This document shows, in pieces, positions 36,649 to 46,083 of a stretch of DNA of 64,000 bases. How positions within the stretch are numbered: the stretch's first letter is position 1; each line of letters begins with the position of its first letter. The position numbers were made by a program, and so were the translations under genes. A model generated the notes under the pieces. The model saw nothing but the letters and a program-made list of their open reading frames with translations. It was not told where the DNA came from and did not search any database. The stretch lies in assembly GCF_008831305.1 (NCBI RefSeq), contig NZ_ML708610.1, positions 310,001-374,000 on the forward strand. Reading direction: 5' to 3'. The DNA is from Kocuria coralli. GTDB taxonomy: Bacteria; Actinomycetota; Actinomycetes; Actinomycetales; Micrococcaceae.

Positions 36649-39600
36649 GTGCATCTGAAGACCCTTACCGTGCGCGGGTTCAAGTCCTTCGCCTCCGCCA
36701 CGACCTTCGAGTTCGAACCGGGCGTGACCTGCGTGGTGGGACCCAACGGGTCGGGCAAGTCGAATGTGGTCGACGCCCTGACCTGGGTCATGGGCGAGCA
36801 GGGCGCCAAGACCCTGCGCGGCGGGAAGATGGAGGACGTCATCTTCGCCGGCACCTCGGGGCGACAGGCCCTCGGCCGGGCGCACGTCTCGCTGACCATC
36901 GACAACACCGACGGCGCGCTGCCCATCGAGTACACCGAGGTCACCATCTCCAGGACGCTGTTCCGCACGGGGGGCTCCGAGTACGCGATCAACGGCAGGT
37001 CCTGCCGCCTGCTGGACATCCAGGAGCTGCTCTCCGACTCCGGCCTGGGGCGGGAGATGCACGTCGTCGTGGGGCAGGGGCAGCTGGACCGGATCCTGCA
37101 CGCCACCCCGGAGGAGCGCCGCGGTTTCATCGAGGAGGCCGCGGGAATCCTCAAGCACCGGCGCCGCAAGGAGCGCACGGTACGCAAGCTCGAGGGCATG
37201 CAGGTCAACCTGGATCGCCTGGAGGACCTGCTCTCCGAGATCCGGCGGCAGCTGACCCCCCTCGGCCGGCAGGCGCGTGTGGCCCGCCGCGCCCAGCGCA
37301 TCCAGTACGACGTCCGTGACGCCCGCGCTCGCCTGCTCGCCGACGATCTGGTCCAGGCGCAGTCCGCGCTGGCCATCGACGTCGAGACCGAGCGCAGGCT
37401 CCGCGAGGAGAAGGAGACCGCCGAGAAGCAGCTGGCCGACGGGCGGAACCGCCAGGACGGCCTCGAGTCCAGGGCAGCCCAGGCGACCCCCGCCGTGACC
37501 GCGGCCCGGGAGACCTGGTACGAACTCACCGCGGTGCGCGAGCGGCACCGATCTCTGCGCCAGGTGGCCGCCGAACGACGGCGCCTGCTCGGCACCTCCC
37601 AGGAGACGCCTTCCTCCGACCGGGATCCGGACCGCCTGGCGGAGCAGGCCAAACGCACCCGGGACGAGGAACGGGCCATGCTGGAACGGGTCGAGGCCGC
37701 CGTCGAGGCTCTGGCGGAGGCCATCCAGGACCGGGAGGACACGGAGACCGAGGCCCGCGAGGCGGAAGGCGCCGTCACGGCCATCCTGCGTGCGGCCGCG
37801 GACCGCCGGGAGGGAATGGCCAAGCTCTCGGGCGGCGTGGGCGCCGCCCGGTCGAGGGTCGAGGCCGCCGAGAACGAGCTGCAGCGCCTGCGCGAGACCG
37901 TCGGCCAGGCGTCGGCGCGGCGCCAGAGCGCCGCGGGCGAGGTCGAGCAGCTGAGGGTGGCGGCCGAGGACGCGACCGAGGCGGCCGAGCGCGCCCGGGC
38001 CGACCGGGACGAGGCGGTGGAGGCCTTCGACTCCGCCAGGGATCTCGCCCGCCAGGCGGACGCCGCGCGCGCCGAGGCCCTGCGCGCTCATGACGCGCAG
38101 GCCGCCCGCGCGGAGACCCTGCGAGCTTCGGTCCGGCAGCCGGACGGCTCCAATGCCGTGCGCCGGCAGGCGGCCGACGACGTGGTGGGGGCGGTCGCTT
38201 CCCTGGTCGCGGTGCGGACGGGCTGGGAACGGGCGATCGCCGCCGCGCTGGGGCCCCTGGCCGAGGCGCTCGCGGTGCGTTCGCATACGGCGGCGGCCGG
38301 GGCATTCGAGGCCCTGCGGGAATCCGGGTCGGGGCGCGTCCATGTGCTGATCACGGAGGACCGCCGACAGCCGCCGGGCGGCGGCTCGGGTCCGTCCGCC
38401 ATGGTCTTGCCCGCGGAGGTGCGCAGGCTGGCGGGCGTGCTCCCCGCGGGCGAGGCCGTGAGCGCAGGCGCGGACGAGTCCGGGGTGGCGGAGGAGATCC
38501 TCGCACAGGTCCGAGCCGAGCTCTCGGCCACGGTGCTGGTGCAGGATGCCGCCAAGGCCGTTCGTCTCGTGGCCGAGCACCCGGCCGTACGCGCCGTGAC
38601 GCGCAACGGCGACGTCTTCGCCCCGCGCAGCGCCTGGGGTGGCGCCGCCGAGGCTGCGGGCGCCATGGAGATCCTGGCTAGGGCGGAAGAGGCGGAGACG
38701 AAGCTGGCGGAGCTCGCCCGCACCCTCGGCAAGGCGACGGAGGCCGCCGAGAGAGCCCACGCGGAGCGGGACCGTCTGCGGCCGACGATGGAGGCCACCC
38801 GGGCCGCCCTGCAATCGGCGGAGAAGACGGCCCAGCAGGCGCAGGCGTCCTTGTCGCGCACCGAGGCCGTGCTCGGCTCGGCTCAGGCAGAGTCGGACCG
38901 GTTCGACCGCCAGGTCAGCCAGGCCCAGGATCAGGTCGCGGCGCATCAGAGATCGCTCACCGATGCGTTGAGCCGTCTGGAGGCGGCGCAGGAGACCGCC
39001 GATGACGATGACGCCGACCAGCGGCACCTGGAGGCGGTCGCCCGGCGTGATGCGGCGCAGGAGGCCGCGGCCAAGGCCCGGGGCACGGAGACGGAAGCGC
39101 GGTTGTCCCTCCGGTCCCTGGAGGAGCAGGCCCGGGCGCTGGGCAACCGGGCTCATTCCCAGGAGCGCGCGGCGGCGGCGGAGCGCCGGGCCAGGGAGGA
39201 GGCCGAGAAGCGGGCCGAACGGCGGCGGCTGCAGGCCCGCAACGCCGAGGCCGTCGTGGCCGCCGTCGGGCAGATCCTGGAGCGGATCGACGCCTCCGTG
39301 GACCTGGCGGAGGCCGAGCGCGCCCGGGCGGAGGAGGTCCGGGCCCAGATCGACGCCGAGCTGCGGGAGGTGCGGGCCGCCAACGAATCCCTGGCCGAGC
39401 GGGTCCAGGAACTGACCGACTCCGTGCACCGGGACGAACTGGCGCGGGCTCAGCAGCGCATGCGGATCGAGGCGCTCGAGGGGAAGTCGCTCGAGGACCT
39501 CGGGCTGACACCGGACGCCCTGGTCGAGAACTACGGCCCGCACCTGCTGGTGCCCGATGCGGGCGTGGTGCTGGAGGCCGCCCAGCGCCGGGACGAACGC

Positions 39601-40449
39601 GCTGCCGCCGTGGCGGCCCGCCGCGAGCTGGAGGCCGAGCACGACGCTCCCCGCGCCGGGGAGCAGGACCCCGAGGAGCGATCGGCCCGTGAGCGGGCGG
39701 CCGCGGATGCGGAGATCGCGGACGAGGACCCCGGCGCCGAAGACCGTGCCGTGGACGCATCCCCGGAGGGCGACGACGTCCCCGGCAGGCCCTATGTCCG
39801 CGCCGAGCAGGAGAAGCGCCTGGCCGCGGCGGAGAAGGACCTGACGAAGCTGGGCCGGGTGAACCCGCTGGCCCTGGAGGAGTTCGCCGCCCTCGAGGAG
39901 CGGCACTCGTTCCTGGCGGAGCAGCTGGAGGACCTGAAGAAGTCCCGGGCGGACCTGCGACAGATCATCAAGGACGTCGACGAGCACGTGGAGAAGGTCT
40001 TCACCGAAGCCTGGCACGACGTGGAGCGGGAGTTCACGGACGTCTTCGCGACCCTGTTCCCGGGAGGGGAGGGACGCTTGCGCCTGACCGATCCCACGGA
40101 CTACCTCACCACGGGCATCGACGTCGAGGCCCGTCCGGCGGGCAAGAAGATCAAGCGCCTCTCCCTGCTCTCGGGCGGTGAGCGGTCGCTGACGGCCATC
40201 GCCATGCTGGTCTCGATCTTCAAGGCCAGGCCGTCGCCCTTCTACGTGCTCGACGAGGTCGAGGCCGCCCTGGACGACCGCAATCTGGGCCGCCTGCTGA
40301 AGATCATCCAGCAGCTCCAGGAGTCCTCGCAGCTGATCGTGATCACCCACCAGAAACGCACCATGGAGATCGCCGACACCGTCTACGGCGTCACGATGCG
40401 CGACGGCATCACCACGGTCCTGGGGCAGCGGCTCAAGGAGCTGCGCTGA
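36649..40449 (+). CDS. smc: Chromosome partition protein SMC
   Basis: 1,266 residues from GTG 36649. SMC dimers with ScpA/ScpB condense and segregate the chromosome. Walker A GPNGSGKS is at residues 31-38. Long coiled coils rich in Ala, Arg and Glu flank the hinge domain (roughly 38160-38640). The C-terminal head has the signature LLSGGERSLTAIAML and Walker B FYVLDEVEAALDD. An acidic stretch at about 39630-39790 is inserted before the final coiled coil. Chromosomal order smc-ftsY is typical. It converges with the MFS gene. Confidence 0.97.
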   Translation: MHLKTLTVRGFKSFASATTFEFEPGVTCVVGPNGSGKSNVVDALTWVMGEQGAKTLRGGKMEDVIFAGTSGRQALGRAHVSLTIDNTDGALPIEYTEVTISRTLFRTGGSEYAINGRSCRLLDIQELLSDSGLGREMHVVVGQGQLDRILHATPEERRGFIEEAAGILKHRRRKERTVRKLEGMQVNLDRLEDLLSEIRRQLTPLGRQARVARRAQRIQYDVRDARARLLADDLVQAQSALAIDVETERRLREEKETAEKQLADGRNRQDGLESRAAQATPAVTAARETWYELTAVRERHRSLRQVAAERRRLLGTSQETPSSDRDPDRLAEQAKRTRDEERAMLERVEAAVEALAEAIQDREDTETEAREAEGAVTAILRAAADRREGMAKLSGGVGAARSRVEAAENELQRLRETVGQASARRQSAAGEVEQLRVAAEDATEAAERARADRDEAVEAFDSARDLARQADAARAEALRAHDAQAARAETLRASVRQPDGSNAVRRQAADDVVGAVASLVAVRTGWERAIAAALGPLAEALAVRSHTAAAGAFEALRESGSGRVHVLITEDRRQPPGGGSGPSAMVLPAEVRRLAGVLPAGEAVSAGADESGVAEEILAQVRAELSATVLVQDAAKAVRLVAEHPAVRAVTRNGDVFAPRSAWGGAAEAAGAMEILARAEEAETKLAELARTLGKATEAAERAHAERDRLRPTMEATRAALQSAEKTAQQAQASLSRTEAVLGSAQAESDRFDRQVSQAQDQVAAHQRSLTDALSRLEAAQETADDDDADQRHLEAVARRDAAQEAAAKARGTETEARLSLRSLEEQARALGNRAHSQERAAAAERRAREEAEKRAERRRLQARNAEAVVAAVGQILERIDASVDLAEAERARAEEVRAQIDAELREVRAANESLAERVQELTDSVHRDELARAQQRMRIEALEGKSLEDLGLTPDALVENYGPHLLVPDAGVVLEAAQRRDERAAAVAARRELEAEHDAPRAGEQDPEERSARERAAADAEIADEDPGAEDRAVDASPEGDDVPGRPYVRAEQEKRLAAAEKDLTKLGRVNPLALEEFAALEERHSFLAEQLEDLKKSRADLRQIIKDVDEHVEKVFTEAWHDVEREFTDVFATLFPGGEGRLRLTDPTDYLTTGIDVEARPAGKKIKRLSLLSGGERSLTAIAMLVSIFKARPSPFYVLDEVEAALDDRNLGRLLKIIQQLQESSQLIVITHQKRTMEIADTVYGVTMRDGITTVLGQRLKELR

Positions 40450-40450
40450 G

Positions 40451-40474
40451 CGGACCGGTGCACCTGCCGGTCCG
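40451..40474. terminator. Hairpin between converging smc and MFS genes
   Basis: CGGACCGG at 40451-40458 pairs with CCGGTCCG at 40467-40474 around an 8-nt loop, in the 36-bp gap between two stop codons. It is short for a terminator and has no T-run; a bidirectional role is possible. Confidence 0.4.
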
Positions 40475-40485
40475 GGCGAGCCCGA

Positions 40486-41772
40486 TCAGCGCGACTCGTT
40501 CCGCTCGTCCGGAGGCACCTGGTCCACGGAACCGGTGGGGACGGCGTCGAGATCGTCGCGCTTGGTCGTCTCCAGCACGGGGACCCACGCCAGCGCGGCC
40601 AGGATGAGCAGGAGGCCCGAGAGCCCGAAGGCCCAGCCGAAGCCGGTGGCATCCACCAGGGCTCCTGCCAGGATGGGCCCGACGATCTGGCCCGCGTCCA
40701 TGGACATCTGGAACCTCGAGAGCACCTGGCCACCTGAACGGTGCGGCCCGACCACGTCGGCCACCGCCGCCTGTTGCCCGGGATTGAGCGTCCCGGAGCC
40801 GATCCCTGCCACGAAGGAGGCGACCGCGAAGACGTAGACGTTGTCGGTCAGGCCGATCACGATCGTCATCGTCCCGGCCACGAGCAGCCCCGTGATCACG
40901 AGTGGCTTCCGGCCCATCTGGTCGGCCAGGCGCCCCGTGAAGGTGAGCGCCACGGCGGAGCCGGCCGCGTAGATCGTCAGCGCGATCCCGGACAGCACGG
41001 GCCCCGCCCCGAACACGGCCGAGGCCAGCAGCGGCACCAGGGCCACGCGGATCCCGTACGAGGTCCATCCGTTGGCGAATCCCGAGACCAGCGCCGCCCG
41101 GTAGGCGCCGAACTCCCAGGCCTGCCGGAACTCCATGCGCGGCTGCGCCGAGCGGGAGGCCTTGTCCCCGAGGGCGTCGGGGGAGATCCTCAGATATACG
41201 ACGGCGGCCGCGATCAGGATGGCCACGCCGTAGATGATGAAGGGGGCGCGCAGGCCGATCCCCGCCAGGAGTCCGCCGATCACCGGCCCCAGGATGCCGC
41301 CGATCAGGAACGTCGAGCCGTACAGCCCCGAGATCCGGCCGCGCTCGGTGACCGGGGAGAGCCGGACGATGAGTCCCATGGCCGAGACGGTGAACATGGT
41401 GGACCCGATGCCGCCCAGGCCGCGGAAGAGCAGGAGCTGCCAGTAGCTCGTGGCGAAGGCCGTGGCGAACGAGGAGGCGGCCACGATCACCAGGCCGGTC
41501 AGATAGGTGCGGCGCTCGCCGATCCTGTCCAGGATGCGCCCGCCCGCGGGGGCGAAGACCAGACGGCAGAAGGCGAACGCGGAGATCACGGCCGAGGCCG
41601 CGGCCACGCCCACGTTGAAGCTCGCCGCGTACTGGGGCAGCACGGGCACCACGATGCCGAATCCGATGGCGATCGCGAAGGCGGCGGCGATCAGCATCCG
41701 GACTTCGGAGGGCACCGGCCGTCTGGGCGGTCTGGGCTTCTTGCCTTGGCGGCGAGGGAGAGCGGGGGACAC
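40486..41772 (-). CDS. MFS transporter, drug-exporter-like
   Basis: 428 residues from GTG 41772, with about 12 membrane segments. The major-facilitator motif A appears in loop 2-3 as GGRILDRIGERR, and again in the second half as GRLADQMGRKP. These proteins are proton-driven exporters; the substrate cannot be read from sequence. The cytoplasmic N terminus is basic and proline-rich. TAGACT on the minus strand at 41784-41779 ends 6 nt before the start codon, so translation is probably leaderless. It is divergent from ftsY. Confidence 0.85.
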   Translation of the reverse strand: MSPALPRRQGKKPRPPRRPVPSEVRMLIAAAFAIAIGFGIVVPVLPQYAASFNVGVAAASAVISAFAFCRLVFAPAGGRILDRIGERRTYLTGLVIVAASSFATAFATSYWQLLLFRGLGGIGSTMFTVSAMGLIVRLSPVTERGRISGLYGSTFLIGGILGPVIGGLLAGIGLRAPFIIYGVAILIAAAVVYLRISPDALGDKASRSAQPRMEFRQAWEFGAYRAALVSGFANGWTSYGIRVALVPLLASAVFGAGPVLSGIALTIYAAGSAVALTFTGRLADQMGRKPLVITGLLVAGTMTIVIGLTDNVYVFAVASFVAGIGSGTLNPGQQAAVADVVGPHRSGGQVLSRFQMSMDAGQIVGPILAGALVDATGFGWAFGLSGLLLILAALAWVPVLETTKRDDLDAVPTGSVDQVPPDERNESR

Positions 41773-41778
41773 GCGAGC

Positions 41779-41784
41779 AGTCTA
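41779..41784 (-). promoter_or_regulatory. Leaderless -10 for the MFS gene (TAGACT)
   Basis: TAGACT on the minus strand, followed by 6 nt and then the GTG start. It is identical in sequence and spacing to the element before the DUF3515 lipoprotein gene. Confidence 0.45.
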
Positions 41785-41864
41785 GGAGCGATCAGCGGTC
41801 ACGGCGCCCGGATTCGCCGTGGGCCGATGTGCTCGGGCACGGCTGCCCGTGATGCAATAAGACC

Positions 41865-43025
41865 GTGGACCAGATACCCGTGTATGTGTACGTCATTGTC
41901 GCCGTCGTCATCCTGGCGTTGCTGGGCTTCGTGCTGCTGCGCGGGCCCAAGGCACCTCCGGGTGGTTATGAGAGCACCCGGGACGCGGACGACCCGATAC
42001 CAGGTGGCAGCGGCGACGGCGAGCCGGGCGCTGGGAGCGGGACCGGTTCCGGTACGGATGCGGGGACAGCGGTCGACGAAGGGCCGCGCATCGAACGGCC
42101 CGAGTCCGTCAACACCCGCATGGCACGGCTGCGCGGACGTCTCGCGAAGTCCAGCAGCGTCTTCGGCCGCGGGCTGCTGGCCCTGCTGTCCCGCGACCGG
42201 ATCGACCAGGACGTCTGGGACGAGATCGAGGAGACCCTGCTGCTGGCGGACCTCGGCTCGGAGGCGTCCATGGACCTGGTCGAGGCCCTGCAGCAACGGG
42301 TCAAGGTGGAGGGCACCTCGGACCCGGCACGGGTCAAGGCCATGCTGCGCGAGGAGCTCCTCAAGCTCGTGGATCCCGCCATGGACCGGTCGCTGGCGGT
42401 CGATCGCAAGGAGATCGCCCCGGCCGTCGTCCTGGTGGTGGGCGTCAACGGCGTCGGCAAGACCACCACGGTCGGCAAGCTCGCCCGGGTCCTGGTGGCC
42501 GAGGACAAGGACGTCGTCCTGGGCGCCGCCGACACCTTCCGTGCAGCCGCCGCCGACCAGCTGCAGACGTGGGGCAACCGCGTGGGCGTGGTGACGGTGC
42601 GTTCGGAGAACGAGGGCGCCGACCCCGCCTCCGTGGCCTTCGACGCGGTGCAGGCCGGTATCGAGGGCGAATCCGACGTCGTGCTGCTGGACACCGCCGG
42701 GCGCCTGCAGAACAAGGCCGGGCTGATGGACCAGCTGGGCAAGATCAAGCGCGTGGTCTCCAAGGCCGCCGAGGTGGACGAGGTCCTGCTGGTCATCGAC
42801 GCGACCACGGGCCAGAACGGCATGGTCCAGGCCAAGGTGTTCTCTGAGGCGGTCGACGTCACGGGCATCGTGCTCACCAAGCTCGACGGAACCGCCAAGG
42901 GCGGGATCGTGGTGGCGATCCAGCGGGCGCTGGGCGTCCCGGTGAAGCTCATCGGCCTGGGGGAGGGGCCCGACGACCTGGCGCCTTTCGACGCCGAGCA
43001 GTTCGTCGACGCCCTGCTCGACTGA
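41865..43025 (+). CDS. ftsY: Signal recognition particle receptor FtsY
   Basis: 386 residues from GTG 41865. FtsY docks ribosome-SRP complexes at the membrane. A hydrophobic helix at residues 8-26 (YVIVAVVILALLGFVLL) gives a direct membrane anchor, as in many actinobacteria. An acidic Gly/Asp linker precedes the NG domain: P-loop GVNGVGKTT, ADTFRAAAADQL, LLDTAGRLQNK, and TKLDGTAKGG. The -10-like TGCAAT 6 nt before the start suggests a leaderless message. Its partner Ffh is encoded at 46084. Confidence 0.96.
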   Translation: MDQIPVYVYVIVAVVILALLGFVLLRGPKAPPGGYESTRDADDPIPGGSGDGEPGAGSGTGSGTDAGTAVDEGPRIERPESVNTRMARLRGRLAKSSSVFGRGLLALLSRDRIDQDVWDEIEETLLLADLGSEASMDLVEALQQRVKVEGTSDPARVKAMLREELLKLVDPAMDRSLAVDRKEIAPAVVLVVGVNGVGKTTTVGKLARVLVAEDKDVVLGAADTFRAAAADQLQTWGNRVGVVTVRSENEGADPASVAFDAVQAGIEGESDVVLLDTAGRLQNKAGLMDQLGKIKRVVSKAAEVDEVLLVIDATTGQNGMVQAKVFSEAVDVTGIVLTKLDGTAKGGIVVAIQRALGVPVKLIGLGEGPDDLAPFDAEQFVDALLD

Positions 43026-43092
43026 GCCGGTCGGCCCCGGGCGGAGACGCCCACTAGGGCCGACATGTGGATTTCACGGCGGACCGCCGCCG

Positions 43093-43108
43093 GAAACACG
43101 GATGTAAC
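43093..43108 (+). promoter_or_regulatory. Possible GlnR-type half boxes before amt
   Basis: GAAAC at 43093-43097 and GTAAC at 43104-43108 are spaced by 6 nt, as in the inner part of the GlnR consensus (gTnAC-n6-GaAAC repeats). The outer boxes do not match, and one more GAAAC is at 43126-43130 out of phase. Nitrogen control of amt would fit, but this is weak. It lies in the 180-bp ftsY-amt gap. Confidence 0.3.
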
Positions 43109-43205
43109 ATGAAGCGCGCGCATCCGAAACATCAGCCTTCTTCAATGCCAGGGAAACGATATCCGTGGTCCTGGCTCCGGCCGGACCGGTATGAAGGGAG
43201 GCAGC

Positions 43206-44528
43206 ATGGACGAGATCACTCTGACGGCTGCAGACGTCTGGACCGTGGTTGCCTCGGCCTTGGTCCTTTTCATGACTCCAGGGCTGGCGTTGTTCTACGG
43301 CGGCATGACCCGCGCCAAGGCCGTCCTGAACATGATGCTCATGAGCTTCATCGCGATCGGACTGGTCACCGTCGTGTGGATCCTCTGGGGCTACTCGATG
43401 TCGGGCGGCGACCCGATCTTGGGCGGGCTCCTGGCCGACCCCACCTCCGCCTTCGGGCTGAACAACCTGATCGGCACCGGTGACCTGCTGGGGGCCGCCT
43501 TCGGCGCCACCTTCGCCATCATCACCGTGGCCCTGATCTCGGGTGCCATCGCCGACCGCGCGAAGTTCGGCGCCTGGGCGCTCTTCGTCCCGCTCTGGGC
43601 CACCCTGGTCTACGCGCCCCTGGCCTTCATGGTGTGGGGCGGCGGTCTCCTGACCGAGGACGGCGCCATCGGCTCCCGCGTGGGCGAGGCGATCGACTTC
43701 GCCGGCGGCCTGGTGGTGCACATCAACGCCGGTGTGGCGGCGCTGATCCTGATCGTGATCGTGGGCGCCCGCAAGGGCTTCGGCAAGGACCCGAACCAAC
43801 GTCCTCACAACCTGCCGCTGGTCATGCTGGGCGCGGCCATCCTGTGGTTCGGCTGGTTCGGTTTCAACGTGGGCGCCGCTGACTCCCCGGAGCAGGCGGG
43901 CCTGATCCTGGTCAACACCATGGCCGCACCGTCCACCGCCATGCTGGGCTGGCTGCTGACCGAGCGGATCCGCGACGGTCACGCGACCTCCCTGGGCGGG
44001 GCCTCCGGCGTGATCGCCGGCCTGGTCGCCATCACCCCGGCGTGCGCCAACGTCTCCCCGGTCTGGGCCATGGTCCTGGGCTTCGTCTCCGGCATCTGCT
44101 CGGCAGTCGCCGTGGGCCTGAAGTACCGACTGAAGATGGACGACTCGCTCGACGTCATCGGCGTGCACCTGGTCTCCGGCCTGGTCGGCACCGTCGCTCT
44201 GGGCTTCATCGCGCTTCCCTCCGAGGGCACCGCGGGCCTGTTCTACGGCGGCGGGTTCGGCCTGCTGGGCACCCAGCTGCTGGCCGTCGTCGTCTCCGTG
44301 GTCTACTGCGCCGTGGTCACCACGGTCATCGCCGTGGCCATCGACAAGACGGTAGGGTTCCGCATCACCGAGGAGGAGGAGATCCAGGGCGTGGACGTCA
44401 CCACCCACGCCGAGTCCGGGTACAACCTGGCCGGCGACGCCTCGGGTTCCTTCCTCCCCCGTACCACCACGGGCGCCAGCATCCGCCCCGGAGCAGCCGC
44501 CGAAACGGCAGGCGACACCCGCCGGTGA
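43206..44528 (+). CDS. amt: Ammonium transporter
   Basis: 440 residues from ATG 43206, with GGGAGG just upstream; an ATG at 43191 in frame overlaps this site. Amt conducts ammonium across the membrane. About 11 membrane segments are seen. The pore His pair is His172 (LVVHINAGVA) and His321 (GVHLVSGLVGT), and the Trp/Phe-rich gate segments are conserved. A ~50-residue cytoplasmic tail with EEEEI follows the last helix. glnB lies next, the usual amtB-glnK pairing, in which PII blocks the channel. Confidence 0.95.
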   Translation: MDEITLTAADVWTVVASALVLFMTPGLALFYGGMTRAKAVLNMMLMSFIAIGLVTVVWILWGYSMSGGDPILGGLLADPTSAFGLNNLIGTGDLLGAAFGATFAIITVALISGAIADRAKFGAWALFVPLWATLVYAPLAFMVWGGGLLTEDGAIGSRVGEAIDFAGGLVVHINAGVAALILIVIVGARKGFGKDPNQRPHNLPLVMLGAAILWFGWFGFNVGAADSPEQAGLILVNTMAAPSTAMLGWLLTERIRDGHATSLGGASGVIAGLVAITPACANVSPVWAMVLGFVSGICSAVAVGLKYRLKMDDSLDVIGVHLVSGLVGTVALGFIALPSEGTAGLFYGGGFGLLGTQLLAVVVSVVYCAVVTTVIAVAIDKTVGFRITEEEEIQGVDVTTHAESGYNLAGDASGSFLPRTTTGASIRPGAAAETAGDTRR

Positions 44529-44663
44529 CCGTCCCGGTCCACTGAGCGCCTGGGCGGGCCGCGGCCGGACCGCGCCCGCCCAGCCCGCTCCAACGGCACG
44601 CCGCCTCCTCGGAGGGGCCCAGCTCACGCCCGACGACGGGCACCGAAACCGAAAGGCTGTTAT

Positions 44664-45002
44664 ATGAAGCTTGTCACCGCGATCGTGCGACCCGAGAAGT
44701 TCCCGCAGATCAAGACCGCCCTGGAGGAATACGGCATCCAGGGGATGACCGTCCAGAACGTCCACGGCTACGGCCAGCAGCGCGGCCACACCGAGGTCTA
44801 TCGAGGCGCCGAGTACACCGTCGACCTCCTGGAGAAGACCCGTATCGAGATCCTGATCGAGGACGCCGAGGCGCAGAGCGTCGTCGGGGTCCTGGTCTCC
44901 TCCGCCAATACCGGCCGCGCCGGGGACGGCAAGGTCTGGGTCGTCGACGTCACGGAAGTGGTCCGCGTGCGCACCGGTGAGCGCGACGACACCGCGATCT
45001 GA
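44664..45002 (+). CDS. glnB: PII nitrogen regulatory protein
   Basis: 112 residues, the normal length, from ATG 44664. The T-loop has Tyr51 in YRGAEYTVDLL, the residue that is adenylylated in actinobacteria. The second motif TGRAGDGKVWV binds ATP/2-oxoglutarate. It follows amt by 135 bp and should be co-transcribed, so by position it is a GlnK. The usual third gene, glnD, is not present downstream; the operon ends at a strong terminator. Confidence 0.95.
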   Translation: MKLVTAIVRPEKFPQIKTALEEYGIQGMTVQNVHGYGQQRGHTEVYRGAEYTVDLLEKTRIEILIEDAEAQSVVGVLVSSANTGRAGDGKVWVVDVTEVVRVRTGERDDTAI

Positions 45003-45073
45003 CCGGTCCGGCGGATCGCCCTCCTGCGCCGGAGCCCCCTCCCGAGGCGGGATGACGCTCCTGGAGGACGCAT

Positions 45074-45124
45074 GACGACGGCGGTGCGGCCGGGGCCCTG
45101 AGCCCCGGCCGCACCGCCGTCGTC
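45074..45124 (+). terminator. Strong rho-independent-type hairpin after glnB
   Basis: A perfect 23-bp stem (45074-45096 with 45102-45124) closes a 5-nt loop CCTGA. There is no T-run, which is common in high-GC actinobacteria. It lies 72 bp after the glnB stop and ends the amt-glnB operon before glnD could follow. Confidence 0.85.
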
Positions 45125-45186
45125 GCGGAAATCACAGAAATCTCTCGGTCAGACGGCTTTCTTTTCCCTAAACTGGGACGTTATGC

Positions 45187-45867
45187 GTGGAAATTCCGCG
45201 CGCGGCGGAGAGGTGGCCCAAGAACGTGACTCAATCAGCGGGACGAGCGGCAGCATTGCGTGAGAAATACGGTCGGCAGATGCGCTTCCTGGCAGTCGGC
45301 GGTACGTGCTTCGTCCTCACCGTCCTGCTGAACTTCGCCTTCAAGTGGACGATCCTGAGCGGCAACCCCACCACATCGATGATCGCGGCGACCACGATCG
45401 CGAGTTTCGCCTCCTACCTGCTGAACAAGAAGTGGACCTTCTCCGAGCAGGGCAAGCACCGCTCGTCGGTGGAGATGGTCCTGTTCGCGCTGGTATGCGG
45501 CATCGGCATCCTGCTCAACAGCGCACCGGTCTACATCTCCCGGTACGTCATCGGGCTGGAGACCCCGGCCTACAGCCTGCTCGTGCAGGAGACCGCCGAC
45601 TTCGTCGCGGGGCCCGTCATCGGCACGGCGATCGCCATGATCTTCCGCTGGTGGGCCATGGACCGGTTCGTATTCCCGGCGGTCCGCAAGGTCGTCGTCG
45701 CGCAGCCCAGCGGGGTGGACGCCGAGGGCCAGCAGAGCTACGTGGCCACGGTGACGCCGCTCAACACCGGCGAGATCAAGGCCCAGCCGGGAAAGCGCGC
45801 CACCTACCCTCCGACCCGCTCCTTGCCGGTCGTCCAGGGATCCGGGGAAGACCGCCTCTCGGCCTGA
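45187..45867 (+). CDS. GtrA-family membrane protein
   Basis: 226 residues from GTG 45187; GTG 45226 is an alternative start that removes 13 residues and begins VTQSAGRAAA. GtrA proteins have four membrane helices and flip or transfer lipid-linked sugars for cell-wall polymers. The pattern QMRFLAVGGTCFVLTVLLNF opens the domain, and SYLLNKKWTFSE marks the conserved loop. The last helix ends with FRWWAMDRFVFP. A ~60-residue polar tail follows. A -10-like TAAACT at 45169-45174 lies upstream. Sugar specificity is unknown. Confidence 0.8.
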   Translation: MEIPRAAERWPKNVTQSAGRAAALREKYGRQMRFLAVGGTCFVLTVLLNFAFKWTILSGNPTTSMIAATTIASFASYLLNKKWTFSEQGKHRSSVEMVLFALVCGIGILLNSAPVYISRYVIGLETPAYSLLVQETADFVAGPVIGTAIAMIFRWWAMDRFVFPAVRKVVVAQPSGVDAEGQQSYVATVTPLNTGEIKAQPGKRATYPPTRSLPVVQGSGEDRLSA

Positions 45868-46083
45868 TCTTCCCGGGTCCGACGGACGGACCCGGCCGGC
45901 CCGTTGCGTCCCGTCCGTTTGTCCGCTTCTGACGGAACTGTCCCCGCCCGGCGGTTGCGACCACCTCGCCCGCCGCCAAGATTGTTACCCTGGTGCACTG
46001 ACTCAGTACCCGGCACCGGGCCCGTCGTCCAGGGCGACGGCCGCCGCCGTCGACTCCGCCATGTACCGCACAGCGAGGAACCC

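Noticed and set aside
45183-45260. 25-codon leader-peptide frame before gtrA
   Set aside because: Short, with no amino-acid bias or hairpin that would support attenuation; it overlaps the likely gtrA start.
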